Shown: piece after piece, positions 36,434-49,320 of the stretch | Position numbering within the stretch: position 1 is the first letter of the stretch | How the letters are laid out: each line of letters opens with the position of its first letter | NCBI GenBank assembly: GCA_025345505.1 | Contig: JANVCC010000020.1 | Coordinates: 53,930,716-53,994,715, forward strand | Direction of reading: 5' to 3' | Source of the DNA: Todiramphus chloris collaris | Lineage: Eukaryota > Chordata > Aves > Coraciiformes > Alcedinidae | DNA length: 64,000 bases | Program-made: the position numbers and the translations under genes | Notes under the pieces: generated by a model | The model's input: the letters and a program-made list of their open reading frames with translations, nothing else | What the model was told of the DNA's origin: nothing | The model's database searches: none

Positions 36434-36697
36434 TGTTTATGCCGGGAGCGGAGAGACGCAGCAACATATAAGTTCAGCAAGAGCAGGCAAAAGAAGCTAC
36501 TTTATTAATTTACAACCCCATTTTTATACCCCAGCCCCATAGGGCGATTGGTCAGCAATCACACATCTCCTAGGGTGATTGGTTAAAGTCCTACAGCACC
36601 TATTTCAAAATATTTTTACAATGTACCATAAACAAAACTTATCGAAACACCATGTGCTAGTCTAGTTTACAAAACCGTCCTACTGTTTCTCATAACA
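36434..36697 (-). mobile_element. Solo LTR of an avian-type endogenous retrovirus
   Basis: Read on the minus strand, this 264-base unit begins TGTTATGAG and ends CATAAACA, giving the TG...CA ends with short inverted repeats (TGTTATG/TGTTTATG) of a retroviral LTR. Internal signals are in the right order: two CCAAT boxes (ATTGG on the plus strand at 36578-36582 and 36547-36551), a TATAAAAA box (36528-36521) and an AATAAA signal (36506-36501), then a GC-richer end. AATAAA lies upstream of the expected start site, so the R region must be short, as in some betaretrovirus-like LTRs. No primer-binding site, polypurine tract or gag/pol/env lies next to it, so it is a solo LTR left by recombination. 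I see no clean target duplication; boundaries could be off by some tens of bases. Confidence 0.75.
36521..36582 (-). promoter_or_regulatory. LTR core promoter: two CCAAT boxes and TATA box
   Basis: Inverted CCAAT boxes 31 bases apart (about three helical turns) sit in a short duplicated context (AGGGCGATTGG and AGGGTGATTGG) and are followed on the minus strand by GGGGTATAAAAATGG. If active, transcription would run leftward from about position 36495. Confidence 0.65.
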
Positions 36698-39600
36698 CGT
36701 GTGAGAAAGGCAGGGATCTCACAGGATATTGTGAGAACCTAGGAAAATTCCTCTGCTAGCAGCTTTTCAGCATCCACACCACCTCCTCCTACCCACCAGC
36801 AAAGATGCTTGCCTGGGTCCAGCCAGCCCCATTTCAACCACCTCCAGATCATGCTCCAAAAAACTCTTGCTGAGATGAGGCCATTCCTTTGCAAACCTCT
36901 GCCTGATGGGCTGCAGCCATTAGGAGAAAGCTGAGCAGGGATACAAAGGTTGACCTGAGACTACCAAAAGTTCTGTGAAGACTTTGTACAAGCAAGTCAC
37001 ATGGCTGAGTCAGGAGTATTTTATTGAGTTCTGGTCAAGCCATCACATATAAGCTACAGCAGAAATGGCATTAAAGGTAAAAGAGGATACAGTGGTTAGA
37101 CACAGTTAATTTTCAGTACAAAGAGGCCAGATCTTTGGAAGTATCTAACATGCCACACCTGAACTAGCCCTGGGGACCAGTCTAAGGGAGCAGATGCAGA
37201 CCTGATGCCCAGTTATTGAACTTGGTACCAATGGGAGAGGTCAGCACCAGCCCCAGCCCAGACCGTCGTAGCCTTCAGCAAGTGCATGTGTTGCTCCTCC
37301 TCAGTGTCAAGAAGTCCAAGTGGGGCAAATGTAGACCCATTTGTATTTCAGTTGTTGAGTTGCAGTTTGCATTCACAAGCTTTTCTATTGTGGCAGAAAG
37401 TTTAGGAAATACTCTTTTATATATCCTATGAGAACACTGATGGTCATGGTATCTTCTGGGTCTAGAAGATGGAGATTTAGGAAGAGCATCAACTGCCTTC
37501 TAAGTGGGAGCAAAATCAGGTGATGAGTTTTGACAGTGAGAGACAATGTCTCAGGAGCTTGCTCATTTTTGCCCTCTATGCAGAACTGCTCACATCAAGA
37601 CCTTAAACCCCCTCCGTAAAAGCTGTTTGCATGTGAGCAGATGGTATTTCATTGTCTTTTGCTAGTGATCTTGAATTATCAGCCTTTATGATGAAAATGC
37701 CAATTCAGCCTTGACTGCTCTGCTATAAGTCTACCAGGACTGCTATAATGCACACACCATATATACTGAATATTTATTATAGTACTGTGCATATTATTTA
37801 TTGTATATGCAACATATTTTGTAGGTGAAAAATGATACCTTATCTAAGTCAATGAGCATAACCAGGAAAAATATGGCAGAGTAATCATGTGATTCATAAT
37901 TGACATCTGCTCTCCAAAGACTTGGACAGAATCTGAATTTTCAGTGTATGCTGGAAACACTGTTCTGTTTTCTGGCCTGGGCATAACTGTGCCACCACTC
38001 TCCCTGGCAGCTCCATCAGTCTTCAGTATTTCCATAATTCCCTGGACGCACAGGAAAGCTGGGCCAGCACATACTGAAAATGTTTCAAGAAGTTGCAAAA
38101 AACAGCTGATGTTTTTCAGTGTCCAGAAACAAGACAAGGAAGCATTTTTTTTTTCTGTCCAAATATTAATGAAGACCAGACAGTGCACATCCTTAGGGTT
38201 TTCAGAGATTCACAATGGGATTTTATATGCGCATGTGCGTTCATGTCTATATGTGAATATATGGATTCCATTTTTGGGGACACATAATCTTCTCTGATTT
38301 CACCACTCTGTGGATATCCACCATGCAGACTGGATGTGGCCAGACCAGCAAGACGTCTGCAGCCTCACCCCCCTCCAGCACTGACTTTTTGGTCCAATCC
38401 TATCTTAAGCACCCACTTCATAAATATGCCTTTTTCTGACACAGCATACGGGTTCATTGCACGTATTTGGAGCAATATATGCTCAAATTGCTGAGAAAAG
38501 ATAATCTGAGGGAATGGCTTGAGGTCATTGGCTTTTACCACTTTTGCTCCTGCTCATCGTGAGAAGCTCATCATGACCTGGCTGGACTCAGGTACTTTTA
38601 ATAGGTTGTCTCATCAGCCTAATTATTGACCAGTTTTCTAGCAGAATTTATGTGTTAATGGGATACAGAGGCACCAGTGAGCAACTACACAGAAGAAAGG
38701 AGGGCTGTAGAAAAATCCACAGAAATTACATAGTAATTTAAGTTCTATCTGGTCTACAGAGCCTTTTCTGAGTTTAAGGAGCATAGAAGGTAGATGAAGG
38801 CGGAATGTGAAGAGGTGGAGCTAAGTGAAGCTGCTCAGTTCAACAAGCACCACAGCTTGGGAAGTTTTCCTTTCACCAGCTTAATTTTTCTTGCTTTTGT
38901 AGGTTGTTAAGTGTCTGCTACTGTGGCTGGGAGAAACACAAAGCCATCTCAGTGCATCACACCCTGGCTGTGATATGGCATCCTTGCATGCATGGGAGGG
39001 AGGGAAAGGGTGAAGAAGAATGAATGATGAAGGGTTTCTTAGGGTAAACAACAACAGGGGTGTTGCGAGAATTTTCAAACAACTATCCAAATCATGTTAT
39101 CGACAGCATCTAGAGACCAGACCACATCTTTACTGGCGTTGCTTTCACTGTGGGAACATGGCCAAGTTTGTCTTGACATCTGAGCTAGTCTTCCTTGTCA
39201 AAGCTGGGTTTTTTTCTGGACAGATAAGGCTCAGTTTATAGCACACTTAAAAGCAACAGCTGAAGAGAGCAGAGGCTTCACCACTTTGATATGCAAAAGA
39301 CAACAAATTTTATGTATATATGGAGGGAGCTAATCCTGCTCTTGATGAAACCTTTTGGAAGATTCCCAGAGAATCTGCAGAGATTCTCTTGCAGAGAATT
39401 TGACTTATGGCCAGCTTTTGCTTTTTTCTTTTTTTTCCTTCCCTTCTCACAAAATGTCAGGAACAAATATTTGAATTCAAAATGGCACTGCCGTGCCTTG
39501 CAGCTCTTCAGTCTGGGCCCCTTTCCCCAGCAGCCTCCAGCACTTTTCCCAGCAGCAAGGCACGTAGCCGGAGAACAGCCCTTCCATGAGCACAAACACT

Positions 39601-40195
39601 CTGGGGAGGTGCCAAAGCACTGCAGAGCAAGGCCATCATCAGCTATTGGCCGAGATGGTTTATACATTCAAAACTCACAAAAAAAATATATAGTTTAGTT
39701 GGCTTGGTGAACTGCTGGGGAACCCGAATGCTGTTTGCAATGAGCTTACTAGAGAAGACATAAAAAGTCAATTTAGTGATATTTTTTAAAATATTTCAGG
39801 TCTTTTGAGTACACCAGCTCAATGACACTAAAGCCAGCAATTGGTGCTTTATACCAGCTAACAAAATCTGTTTCGGTTATGCTGTCCTTGCCCCAGGAGG
39901 AGCTGGCAGACAGGCAGAGAGGAGGATTGCTTTACTAAGAGCAGGAGAGAAACCAGGCTCTTGAGTAGTGGCTGCAAGAAAAGCCTCTTAAAAGAAGTGT
40001 TGAATTTTAATGAATGCGACTCAACATGTGTAAGAGGGAGAATGCTGTTATACGTAAGTGGACTTGCTTACATGCCTAGCCTGGGAGCTGTTGTGAAATC
40101 TCGTAGTTTGTGTCATGGGACTCAGAATGACTTGGAACAGTGTTGTGCTAGTCCATTGTCTTTAGACACCCAGTATGTGCCCATACATACAGATA
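36698..40195. other. Unique non-coding sequence
   Basis: No gene is recognised. At 39278-39698 long frames (129 and 135 codons) lie on both strands over the same bases, which is best explained by chance shortage of stops. Confidence 0.5.
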
Positions 40196-40360
40196 GGTAG
40201 ATATAGATATATGTGTGTGTGTGTATAAATCTGAATATACATATATACACATATATTTGTAGACACAATGCATATTATTATACATTATATTATGCATATA
40301 ATGCTATACATAATATTATACATGCTATATATATATGCATATATAGATAGGCATATATGC
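40196..40360. repeat. TATA/TATG-rich simple-sequence region
   Basis: About 165 bases of mixed TAGA, TGTG and TATACA/TATATG repeats, for example TATGTGTGTGTGTGTATA near 40211, with several short palindromes. Likely unstable and poorly alignable. Confidence 0.8.
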
Positions 40361-42036
40361 TTAGGCTTCTCTACATTTTTATGAGACAAAACATAAAAAA
40401 GAAATAAAAATATAGTGTAGATACTTAATAAAATATAATCAATGTACATACTTAATTACATCATAAGGTTTTGCATATATGCAAATGTATATATGAAATA
40501 GTTTTATAGATATTGTACCTTTTCAGATAATATAGGATAAGATAGGTGAGATAATGCTCATAATGTTCAGCTACAAAGTAAATCAGAGCAACCAAGTATA
40601 CAGATGGATTTAAAGAGACTGCCTTCGTGTCATCATGACTGGCTTCCCCAAGAGGATTTCTGCAAGTGGTGCTTGGAAATGTCCTTGGAGTGATGGTCTT
40701 TGGCTTTGAAAAATGGCCGGGCTGCCTCAGTGGGGTGGAAGGGGCTGGTGGGAGTAGCCCTGTGGGTGCAGTCAGCACCTGACACCCATGGCATCACTTA
40801 CCCTACAGCTCTCTTACAGTGACTGGGATTTCAAACATCTGAACATCAGCTTTAGGTACGTCTGGAAGTTTAAAAATGAATCATCATTTGCAAACAGTCC
40901 TATCTTGTAAATGCTTCTAATATGCTTATTATCACATCTTTTAAGCATCTAGAGTGATATTAGGAAACATCAGTCTCCTGCCAAAAGAATCTGAAGTGCG
41001 TTTTCTGGCTGCAGCATTAAGAGTTGCTTCCTGGGGCTACTGAGCCTTGATGATTGTCTTCCAGGTAAAGCAGGAAAAGAATGCCTCCTCCTGCCAAAAG
41101 GGGTAGAGCAATATTTGTCCTGATTTCTGCTGGCAATCATTGCCATGCTGCTTGAAGCGGCTGGTACCCTGCTCCTGGAAATTTCATTCAAGAAACATGA
41201 CAATGGGAGGAAGGGGGTGGGGGATGGAGATCATGAGAAAATTGGTAGTGCTTCTAAAAATCAAATGGGTATCTCTGCCTTCACTGTGTCACCTGCTTAA
41301 TTCTGAAAGCTATCCTAGTTTTTACAGGCTTAGTATTAAAAACCACCAAACAAGGTTGCTGCAAGAAAGTCACAGCAACAGCCTGGGCAGAGCCCTCCAA
41401 CGCAGCAGATTTTGACAAAGCCCAGCTCAGGCAGATGCTCAATGCTCTCCCTGCTCTCAAAAATGAGAAGCAGAGGTTGCTTATAATGGCTAAAAAAAAT
41501 GTAGAGGGGAATGAAGAGGGACCAAATTATGCTGGCCTTCTTGGGAAAAAACATGTTGCTCCTTCCCTGTGGTACTTGGCTCCTCTGGCACATGCCCACA
41601 GGTGTAGCAAGCTGTGGGGTCTCAGCTGCAATGTGTCCTTCACCAGAGGAGCTCTCTTGGGCCTGTGAGGCACAGGAAACTTTCTTTTTCCCCTCAATTT
41701 CTGGTGTTTGAGGTCTTAATTTGTCAGGCCCTTGCTTTGGGGAAGAAGGAAAGAACAGCCCTGTTAGAGCATTGTGGGATGCCTGCCCCTCTGGGCAGGA
41801 CCAGGAAGGGAGTTGCGGGTCATTTCCCAATGCTTTTCAGATCCCCTAAATGAATAAGAGAGGTGGAAAAAAAAGTACTTGAGATGTCAGAAATGCCAAC
41901 ACTGAAGGAAAGAAGGAATGAAGTAAAAATCACACACACATCTGTAGTTGATTTAACTGTATAAATGGTAGGTTCCTTTGGCACTCCCAGCACAAATAAT
42001 TAAATGGTGCATTTGGATTCCAGGACACCAATGACC
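40361..42036. other. Unique non-coding sequence
   Basis: No gene is recognised. A 164-codon minus-strand frame (41336-41830) overlaps several plus-strand frames. It shows no domain and has low-complexity SPQ-rich composition. Confidence 0.45.
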
Positions 42037-42102
42037 AAAAAAATATATATAGATACGAGAGAAAGAGAGTATCTGTGTATGTACATATATATATATATAT
42101 TT
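42037..42102. repeat. (TA)n/(GA)n simple repeat
   Basis: An A-run and TATATATA, then GAGAGAAAGAGAG, then (TA)9-type sequence at 42084-42101. Confidence 0.85.
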
Positions 42103-45100
42103 GTCCCAAATCTTATGGTTATCTTTTTTCCTACATATTCAATTACAAATTAATTAATAACAATGCAATTGAAATGAAAGCAGGGCAGGGAGGCTGGATG
42201 GGGCCATGAATCGGACCATGCGTGCAGGGAGCTGAGGGCTGCCATGTTTGGAGCGAGGCCGGGGGTCTGGTTTTATTTAGGTCCATGCCTTGGCAGTTTT
42301 AAGACAACACAATACAATTACCCTGACCACAAAGTGTTCTGTGAGAGCACAACGATCCCTGATGCCACCAGGAAGGGGGATGCTGGGAGTGGACCAGCTC
42401 CAGCTGAAGCCTTCCCAGTGGGGCTGTCAGCAGTTGTCTCCCTTCTGCAGAACCTAGAAGTTAAGGTGAGCTTAACTCCGTATTGTATCTGTGAGATCCA
42501 GGGATTCATCTACCATAACTACCTGTTTCATTCTGCTTGAGTATACATGTGACGATGGGCAAGATGAGTACTGGCATCAGGAGCCTGAAAAAAATGTCCT
42601 TTCCTCTCTTAAAAATCCTTGCTGCTGCTGGGAACCTGCTGTCCATATTCAGGAGAAGCTGCCTTGGCACTTTTTCTAAGGAGCAATGAAGACATCAAGC
42701 CTTATATGGATTCCATTATTATTTTGTTTTATTGTGTTGTTGTTTTATGAGGGACTCAAGGCCCTTTCAGAGCAGGAAGGCACTACCATCTAAACTGGGG
42801 TGGGGAGTGGAGGAGGCATGTCAAGACTTCCTGGTATCAGGAATGATTTCATCCTGAGCCCTATTGTGGTGGGGAAACAGTTCCTGTTTACCAACAGGCC
42901 CGCTATTGTGCTCCTGGTGCCAGAGGAAATTTGCAACCGAGCAGTATTGCACAATTTTTGGTGTGGTCTGGGCCAGAGCCTTTGGGCCTTGAAGCTGGGA
43001 CCGCAGTCAGGGCTTGGTGCAGCACATGGGTACCAGTACACCTCAGCAAGGCAGAATGAATACAACTGTGCAGCCCCAGATTGCTACTGTTTTGCTTTGA
43101 GCATCAGGGGACTGATCCATGCCAAAACACACCCTCCCCTACTTGCTTCCCCACCCTGTTGCAAAAATTTCGGATCCCTGGGCCAATGTGGCATGTGGCT
43201 ACTAGTACAGCACTATGTGTGTGGGGCACAAGCAAAAGGAGAACAAGATGGCTTATACCACCTTTTATTATTCTTTTTATGCTGGACTCCATGTAGGTAG
43301 TGTTAATATCAAAATGTAGAGGGATCTGTGGGTTAAGATGTAAAGTGGTGTTAAACATTTCAATCTCCTCATCTCTTTCTCAGACTTCTTTGTCTAGAAT
43401 TTATGTCATCTCAATGCAAACCCCAATGTCCTGGCCTTCCTCTTGTTCCCTCTTCTCAGTTTACCCCATTCACTTTTAAAATGAACATTCAATTTTAACC
43501 TAAATTAGGGACTAGGGCTAGGGGTGGAGCAGCTTTGTAGGAATGAAAAGCGAGAAAATGCTAATCATAAAGTTGGCACTCAGACCAAGGTAGCTCAGAA
43601 GTACCTAATCTGGGGTTTGCATGCTCAGACTCCACTGGCAGCATGAACTGAACCCTCCAAGCCATGTCATCTGTAGGGATGTGGCAGTTCCAGAGCACTC
43701 TGAGGTTGGGTTTTAAGAGGGATATATGTATAACCTTTAATAATACAGATGCATCCATACTCATGTGTCTAGAGCTCATGAAGCTACACAGAAGATGACT
43801 TTAGCTGAAATGGTTTGGGTACTGCCAGCAATGTAGATCCTGTCTAGAGCAAGCTATGTCTGTGATCTAGGATTTACCTGTGTCTCAGGAGGATTTCAGT
43901 AACCAATCTGATCTCCTACTTCTATCTACCTGTGCTTGAAGCTAGTACAGGTATGTCCCTGACTGCACAGCAACAACATCCTCCAGCACCTAGATCTGTT
44001 TTCTTTCTGTGGGGTACAGCTCTGAGGGTTATCATTACTGGTCCTGCCCCAAACGTCAGTGCTGGAAGATGACAAATGACCTGATTTTCCATGTCTCCTT
44101 TGAAAACTTGGAAACAGGGCTACACACAAGCTAATCTGGGCTGTGGTAATACTAACCAATGCATCTGTCCTCAACCTCTTAGGAGTTCTCTGAATGCAAA
44201 GAGAATGGAACAACCTTGAGAGGACAAACAGTCAAAAACGCTTTTCATTTCCTTCCCAGTATGGTGTGCAGTCACCAAGAAGGGACTGGGAGCGACTTCC
44301 AAGCATTATCATTCTCTCTCCATAAGGGCATTTATTGCAGTACCCCATTCAAGCGGAGCTGTGCATGCTCCTGCAGTGTGATGCCAGAACTTTTGCAAAT
44401 ACCATGTGATTTATGCACATGTGCAACCTTGTATTTTGTTTTGAAGTTGTTTGTTGGTTGGTTTTTTTCTGTCATAGGCTGCTGGCGGATCTGCTACTAC
44501 TCCCTCAGCCTGTTAAGAGTGTACGCTGAGCCATTCCCAGCTAGTTGGAGCTTTTCCACAGGATGGTACTCAGCCCAGTTTGTAATTGAAACAGGGCATG
44601 GATGCTCCTGGGGAACACAGACATAAGCCAAAAAAACCAGGCCATGATAGTCAGAGATATTTAATAAACAACTAAGAAGTTGTTTCATAAATATCTTCTA
44701 AAAACTGTAATTTACTTCCTAATATTTTAGCAGATTATCTTAATGCAAACAGCAGATGTATTTCGGAATGATGAGACAAATGTTTAGCAAAATTAGAGTT
44801 ATTCATGTGCAGTCACACAGGGAATATTTGCATGATATTTTACTAATTGCTCTAAAATCTGACTTCTAGCAAATAAACAAACAGGGAAAAAATAAACCAG
44901 CAGAAAGATTAGCCCCAGGCCTCTCTTCTTAAATTCTCCAAGTCTTTCTTCAATCCCTCAACTTTTTTTTCTGTCATCCTGGGGTTCTGTCCCAGTCTCC
45001 CCAATGCTCTTCTCAGGCCTGTTATCCATTTACAGCTTCACAATTTTCCTCTGTTAACTGGTTTTCTTCTTTTGGAGACCAAGCACCCTCTGTCTGCAAT

Positions 45101-48000
45101 TCTTCCTGCTCCACTTTCTTATTGCTTGGCTGTAGTCAATAAGGTGAATTTCCAATTGACAAATTTCCTTAGCATTTTGGGGAAATACTTTACTATTTTA
45201 CCTAGCTCAGAAGTTGCCCAAATAGAATTAGCCATACAGAAAAAAAAAAACAACACAAAAGGAGTGGATGCTTTTTTAGTGGCCAGGAATTCAGACTTGG
45301 GTTACTTCAACTTTGTTTTATAAGTTTCAAGTTACAGCAGCAAGAATTGAGTTGTAGTTGCTGATTGTTACAACATTATTTTATGTCAAGTCTATTTATT
45401 TGCCCTCCTGGAAAAGAGAATGTGCTTTAAAACCATCAAAATATTTTGTTTGCCTTCATTTGATTGCAAGAGGAGCCTTAGGTGAGGTAAGAAAAATACA
45501 TGTTTATCAAAATTTTGATGCATGGTAGATGGTTACATGTTTGTGTATATCTCATATTCCCAAACTGAAGGGTGCGAAAAATCAAGCATTAGGAAGTTAG
45601 CAAAGGTCGGAGTTAAAATTAATACATCTTATATAGAAATACCATTGACTGCAGGAGCAAGTGAGCTGCAGCAATGGAAGGAGACATCCTTAGTTTCAGG
45701 CTACAGCTGGTTTTTGCCTAAGGTACTGCAGTGTCTAACAACAGTGAGTGCCTCTTACCATCCTTCAGTCAGTCACTGTAGGTGGATAGGAAATACACTT
45801 TTTACATAACTTCTAGAAGCAAAGGGGATTTTTTTTTAAATATCTGAGCCTTTAAGATATCAAATCACATTTTAAGTCATGTCTCCAACACTGAAAATAG
45901 TCCCTGGTACTAGCTGGATTCTGGAGGAGAGTCTAGGAGGCATGAAGGGAGTGTGTGCAGATGCTGTTTGGACACTTCATTCCTTAGACGGATCAGTGAG
46001 GACCACCAAAACTCTGGTCCTTGTTTGCTGGATGTGCAAACACTGCTTTCTTGCAGTGCAAAGCCAGGGAAGAGGGTTTAAACCTGCAAATTAAGGCCTT
46101 GCTCAAGAATTGCTGTCTACAGAAGATTATGAGGTCTATGTGTTGCCCTTCCCCACAATTTGTGCCTGACAGCATCCTGGTTTGGCTGGGGCATTCAAGT
46201 CCCGATGTCCAGCCTGATATGGGATGCACACCTCCTCTTAGCTCATATAATGTGCATTTGCAGGATCTGGCTTTTCACACTGGCTGGTATTTGCATTTTG
46301 ACCACCATTTTCCTGGTGGTTTTGAGGTGCAGGTGGATGGGGATGCTGAAGTAAACACACAGGTAGGTGCTAAGGGGTCCATAAATAATATACCAGTTGT
46401 ACATCCCAAATGGTCCTTCAAGATTTTTCTAAAGTACTTCTGTAGGGTCAGTTCTCCTCTAACCTAATATTTGATGTTTTTTACTTGGAGCAACAAAGGT
46501 AACACAAAAGGAAACTGGAACATTATCTGATGGAATAGGAAAACCTAAGGGGGAGAACAGAGATTCATTGTTAATAATCTTTTTTCTTTTCTTTTCTTTA
46601 AAAGAGGGTAGTTTATGTTTTGAACTCACTAAAGTCCTTCTTTGTCCTCTCCCATCAGCAGGTCACCACAGGAATATGTAAAAAGGAACTGGTTTATTTG
46701 AACAGAATCAAACAAAGTATATGAAACACATCCTTGCCACTGCGTAACATTCCTTAAGTTAAATCACAGAACACAGCATAACCTTATTTTTCTTCTCCCC
46801 TTGGTCTTTTATTTCATTGAAAAGAGTACGAAGTATAATATTCTTTCAGGAAGCATAAATTGTATCGCTGTAAGTAATAGCAATCTCCTAAGCAAAATCT
46901 CATAGGACTCACGCTACTCTGCTTTCTCAAAAGCTGCATTCAAACACATCCAGTGTTGCCTCTTTCTCAGCAGGTGTTCCAAAAGCTGCATTTGTAGTTG
47001 TGCACAGGGAGCTTCTGACAATGCCAAAGCAAGTGGATATCTTTGCATCAGGGCTTTCCTGGTGTTTTGGCCTTTAAGGGCAATCCTCTGTCTCAGGAGA
47101 AGCTGTCAGACTCATGCCCAACCATCCTAATTTTGGTACCTCTTCTTGCCTTTCAATATGCATGGATAACTTCCATGAATGTAAATAAAAGTTATGTACA
47201 TGCATGGAGAGGGAAATAGATACATTTATCTTGGCTCAAGACAAGCAGCATCTCCCAGGGAGCTACTTAGGACGTTATTGAAAAGCCAACAACAAAGTGC
47301 AGTGTGCTGTACCTTCCTACATGTGCGTTGCAGAAATTATTGGCATGTTGCTGATGTTTATGGTGAACAAACAGTTTATTTCTAGGCTAAGAAAGATTCC
47401 AGTGTAAATACTCAACTGGCAGCTAACTGGAAGTTTGCCACTTGAAGTTAAAAGGCCCATGACCAATGGTGTCAGATTAACATTTCCAAGTTGGACAATG
47501 TACAAATGGTGTTCTTGGACTGGAATAGAAAGAGTTGAAAGTGGTCTACTGCAGTGCAAATAACAAACTGGCAACCAGCTGGTCATTGGAAACAGAACAT
47601 GCTATGGGAATATGCTTTCTGCAAAAAATACTTTATTTTGGAGATAAGCATTAACAATAGGAAGATGAGTCTCGTTTAACAAGAACCATATGGTCTCATC
47701 CTGCTTTTATTTCACTCAATGGCAAAGCCCTGATTGTCTTTTGTGGGTGAGAGATGAGGATTAATGATAATAAGTAAGAAGTACAATAAGTTGCCTGATC
47801 CACTGTTGCCCTTCAAGAGGTGTAAACAGATTGTTTTTAACCCATATGTTGATATTTCAGGAGAAAATAACTGAAAGGAAACAGAATTAAAGGTGCTTGT
47901 TGAAAAACAACTTCTGACAAAATAACCCAAGACAAAGATTCCATTCAAGACAAAGTTATCAAACTTTGTGAAAACTAAACATTTCCAACCTGATAATTGG
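42103..48000. other. Unique non-coding sequence
   Basis: No gene is recognised. The longest frame, 166 codons (42800-43300, plus), and a 148-codon frame (46021-46467, plus) have no domain I can name. Two isolated exon-like splice-site pairs (42451-42465 and 46264-46362) are described in the findings. Confidence 0.45.
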
Positions 48001-49295
48001 AATAGGGGTAGATGGGCTCTTTCAAAAAAAATAATAAAAAAGTCAGTTTGGATTTTTGTGGTGAGAAAAAAATAGCCTGTAAAAAATAGCTTATGTGAAG
48101 ATGGGGGCATAAGGCAAGGACTTTGCTGAGGTTTAAGTAACTAAACAATTTATTCTGTTAGCAATATAGTTAAAGATAATGGACTTTAGCATTGCAGTTT
48201 CAGTACAGTCACAAAATGGATTTATACTAAAAAAAAAACAAAAAAACAACCAAACGAAAATAAAGGAAAATGCAAGCCAAGGAAGTTGCAGGCTCAGTGG
48301 AAAATCCTGTTTTGGGAACTTTTCAAGGATATAAAACAGCGTCTTGAATTGTTTGCTTTTATGGGTAGGAAGTAAAAAAGAAGTCAAGCAAGAGTGGAAA
48401 CGGCATTGTTACCACAGTTGGAAGGTTGCAATAAAACGAATACAACTCAGCATTACAAACTCATTTTTAAAACTGATTATGGTTATTTTGTTGTTGTTGT
48501 TTCTTTGGTTTTGGTGTTTTTACAGTAGCTAAGGTTTGTCATTTTGGTCACAAAAAGACACCAAGATGGAAAGTCTATTCATTATTGAGAAAAATCAAGA
48601 TTTGAACACGAAAAATGCAGATCATGTATTCAGAGGCTTGCATCTGCTGTTCAAAGTCTCAATCCCATTTATTTCTACATGTCTGAAGACAGCTTATAAC
48701 AATCAAGGATATAAAAATTACATTATGTTACATATTTAGATACATCATGTTACTAACTCTGATGATTTTTCTCTCAAAGTTTCTTTTTCCTCCCTTTTTC
48801 CTTTAAAATGTAGAAAATACTGGAAGCAGAAGGAAATGATACGGAGTTTGGAGTGTGTGAGGATTCAGCTGTTCAATACAACTGTCTTATCTCATCTCCT
48901 CTTTCAACTTTGAACACCCCTTCCCTGGGACTCATTTCTCCCTTGTCTTTACTCTAATGACAAAACATCCTTAAACCATTTATGTGTTTCTTTTGGTCTC
49001 CCATTGCCCACCTCAACCCCTCCATCTGAAAAATGCTGAATCCCCAGACCAATTTTTTGTAATTTGGAGGTTGTTTCAGGGCAACACAATACTGAAGGTG
49101 AGCCCACACTACCTGGTTTTGTGTGTGATGGAAGTACATGCCAACTGTGGTCCTGATACAGACCTCCTGGAAATGCTGGGAGGTTTCTCCGATATGACTC
49201 AGGGCAGGTTGTACATAGGTGAGCCCTGGTGGAACAGGGCTTTGGATGTCAACACCTTCAAGATTCATTTTTTCGAGGTTTCCAGCAATTCTCTT
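48001..49295. other. Unique AT-rich non-coding sequence
   Basis: No gene or repeat family is recognised. An A-rich patch lies near 48230-48250. Confidence 0.45.
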
Positions 49296-49320
49296 AAAAA
49301 AAAAAAAAAAAAACAAAAAA
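49296..49320 (+). repeat. Poly-A tract (18 A, then C, then A-rich)
   Basis: The run at 49296-49313 could be mistaken for a retrocopy tail, but there is no AATAAA within 40 bases upstream and the sequence before it is not a recognisable transcript. Confidence 0.9.

Noticed and set aside
39278..39698. Overlapping 129- and 135-codon frames on opposite strands
   Set aside because: No domain on either strand. Opposite-strand openness over the same bases points to local lack of stop trinucleotides rather than coding.
41336..41830. 164-codon minus-strand frame
   Set aside because: Overlaps several plus-strand frames, is rich in S, P and Q, and shows no domain or conserved motif.
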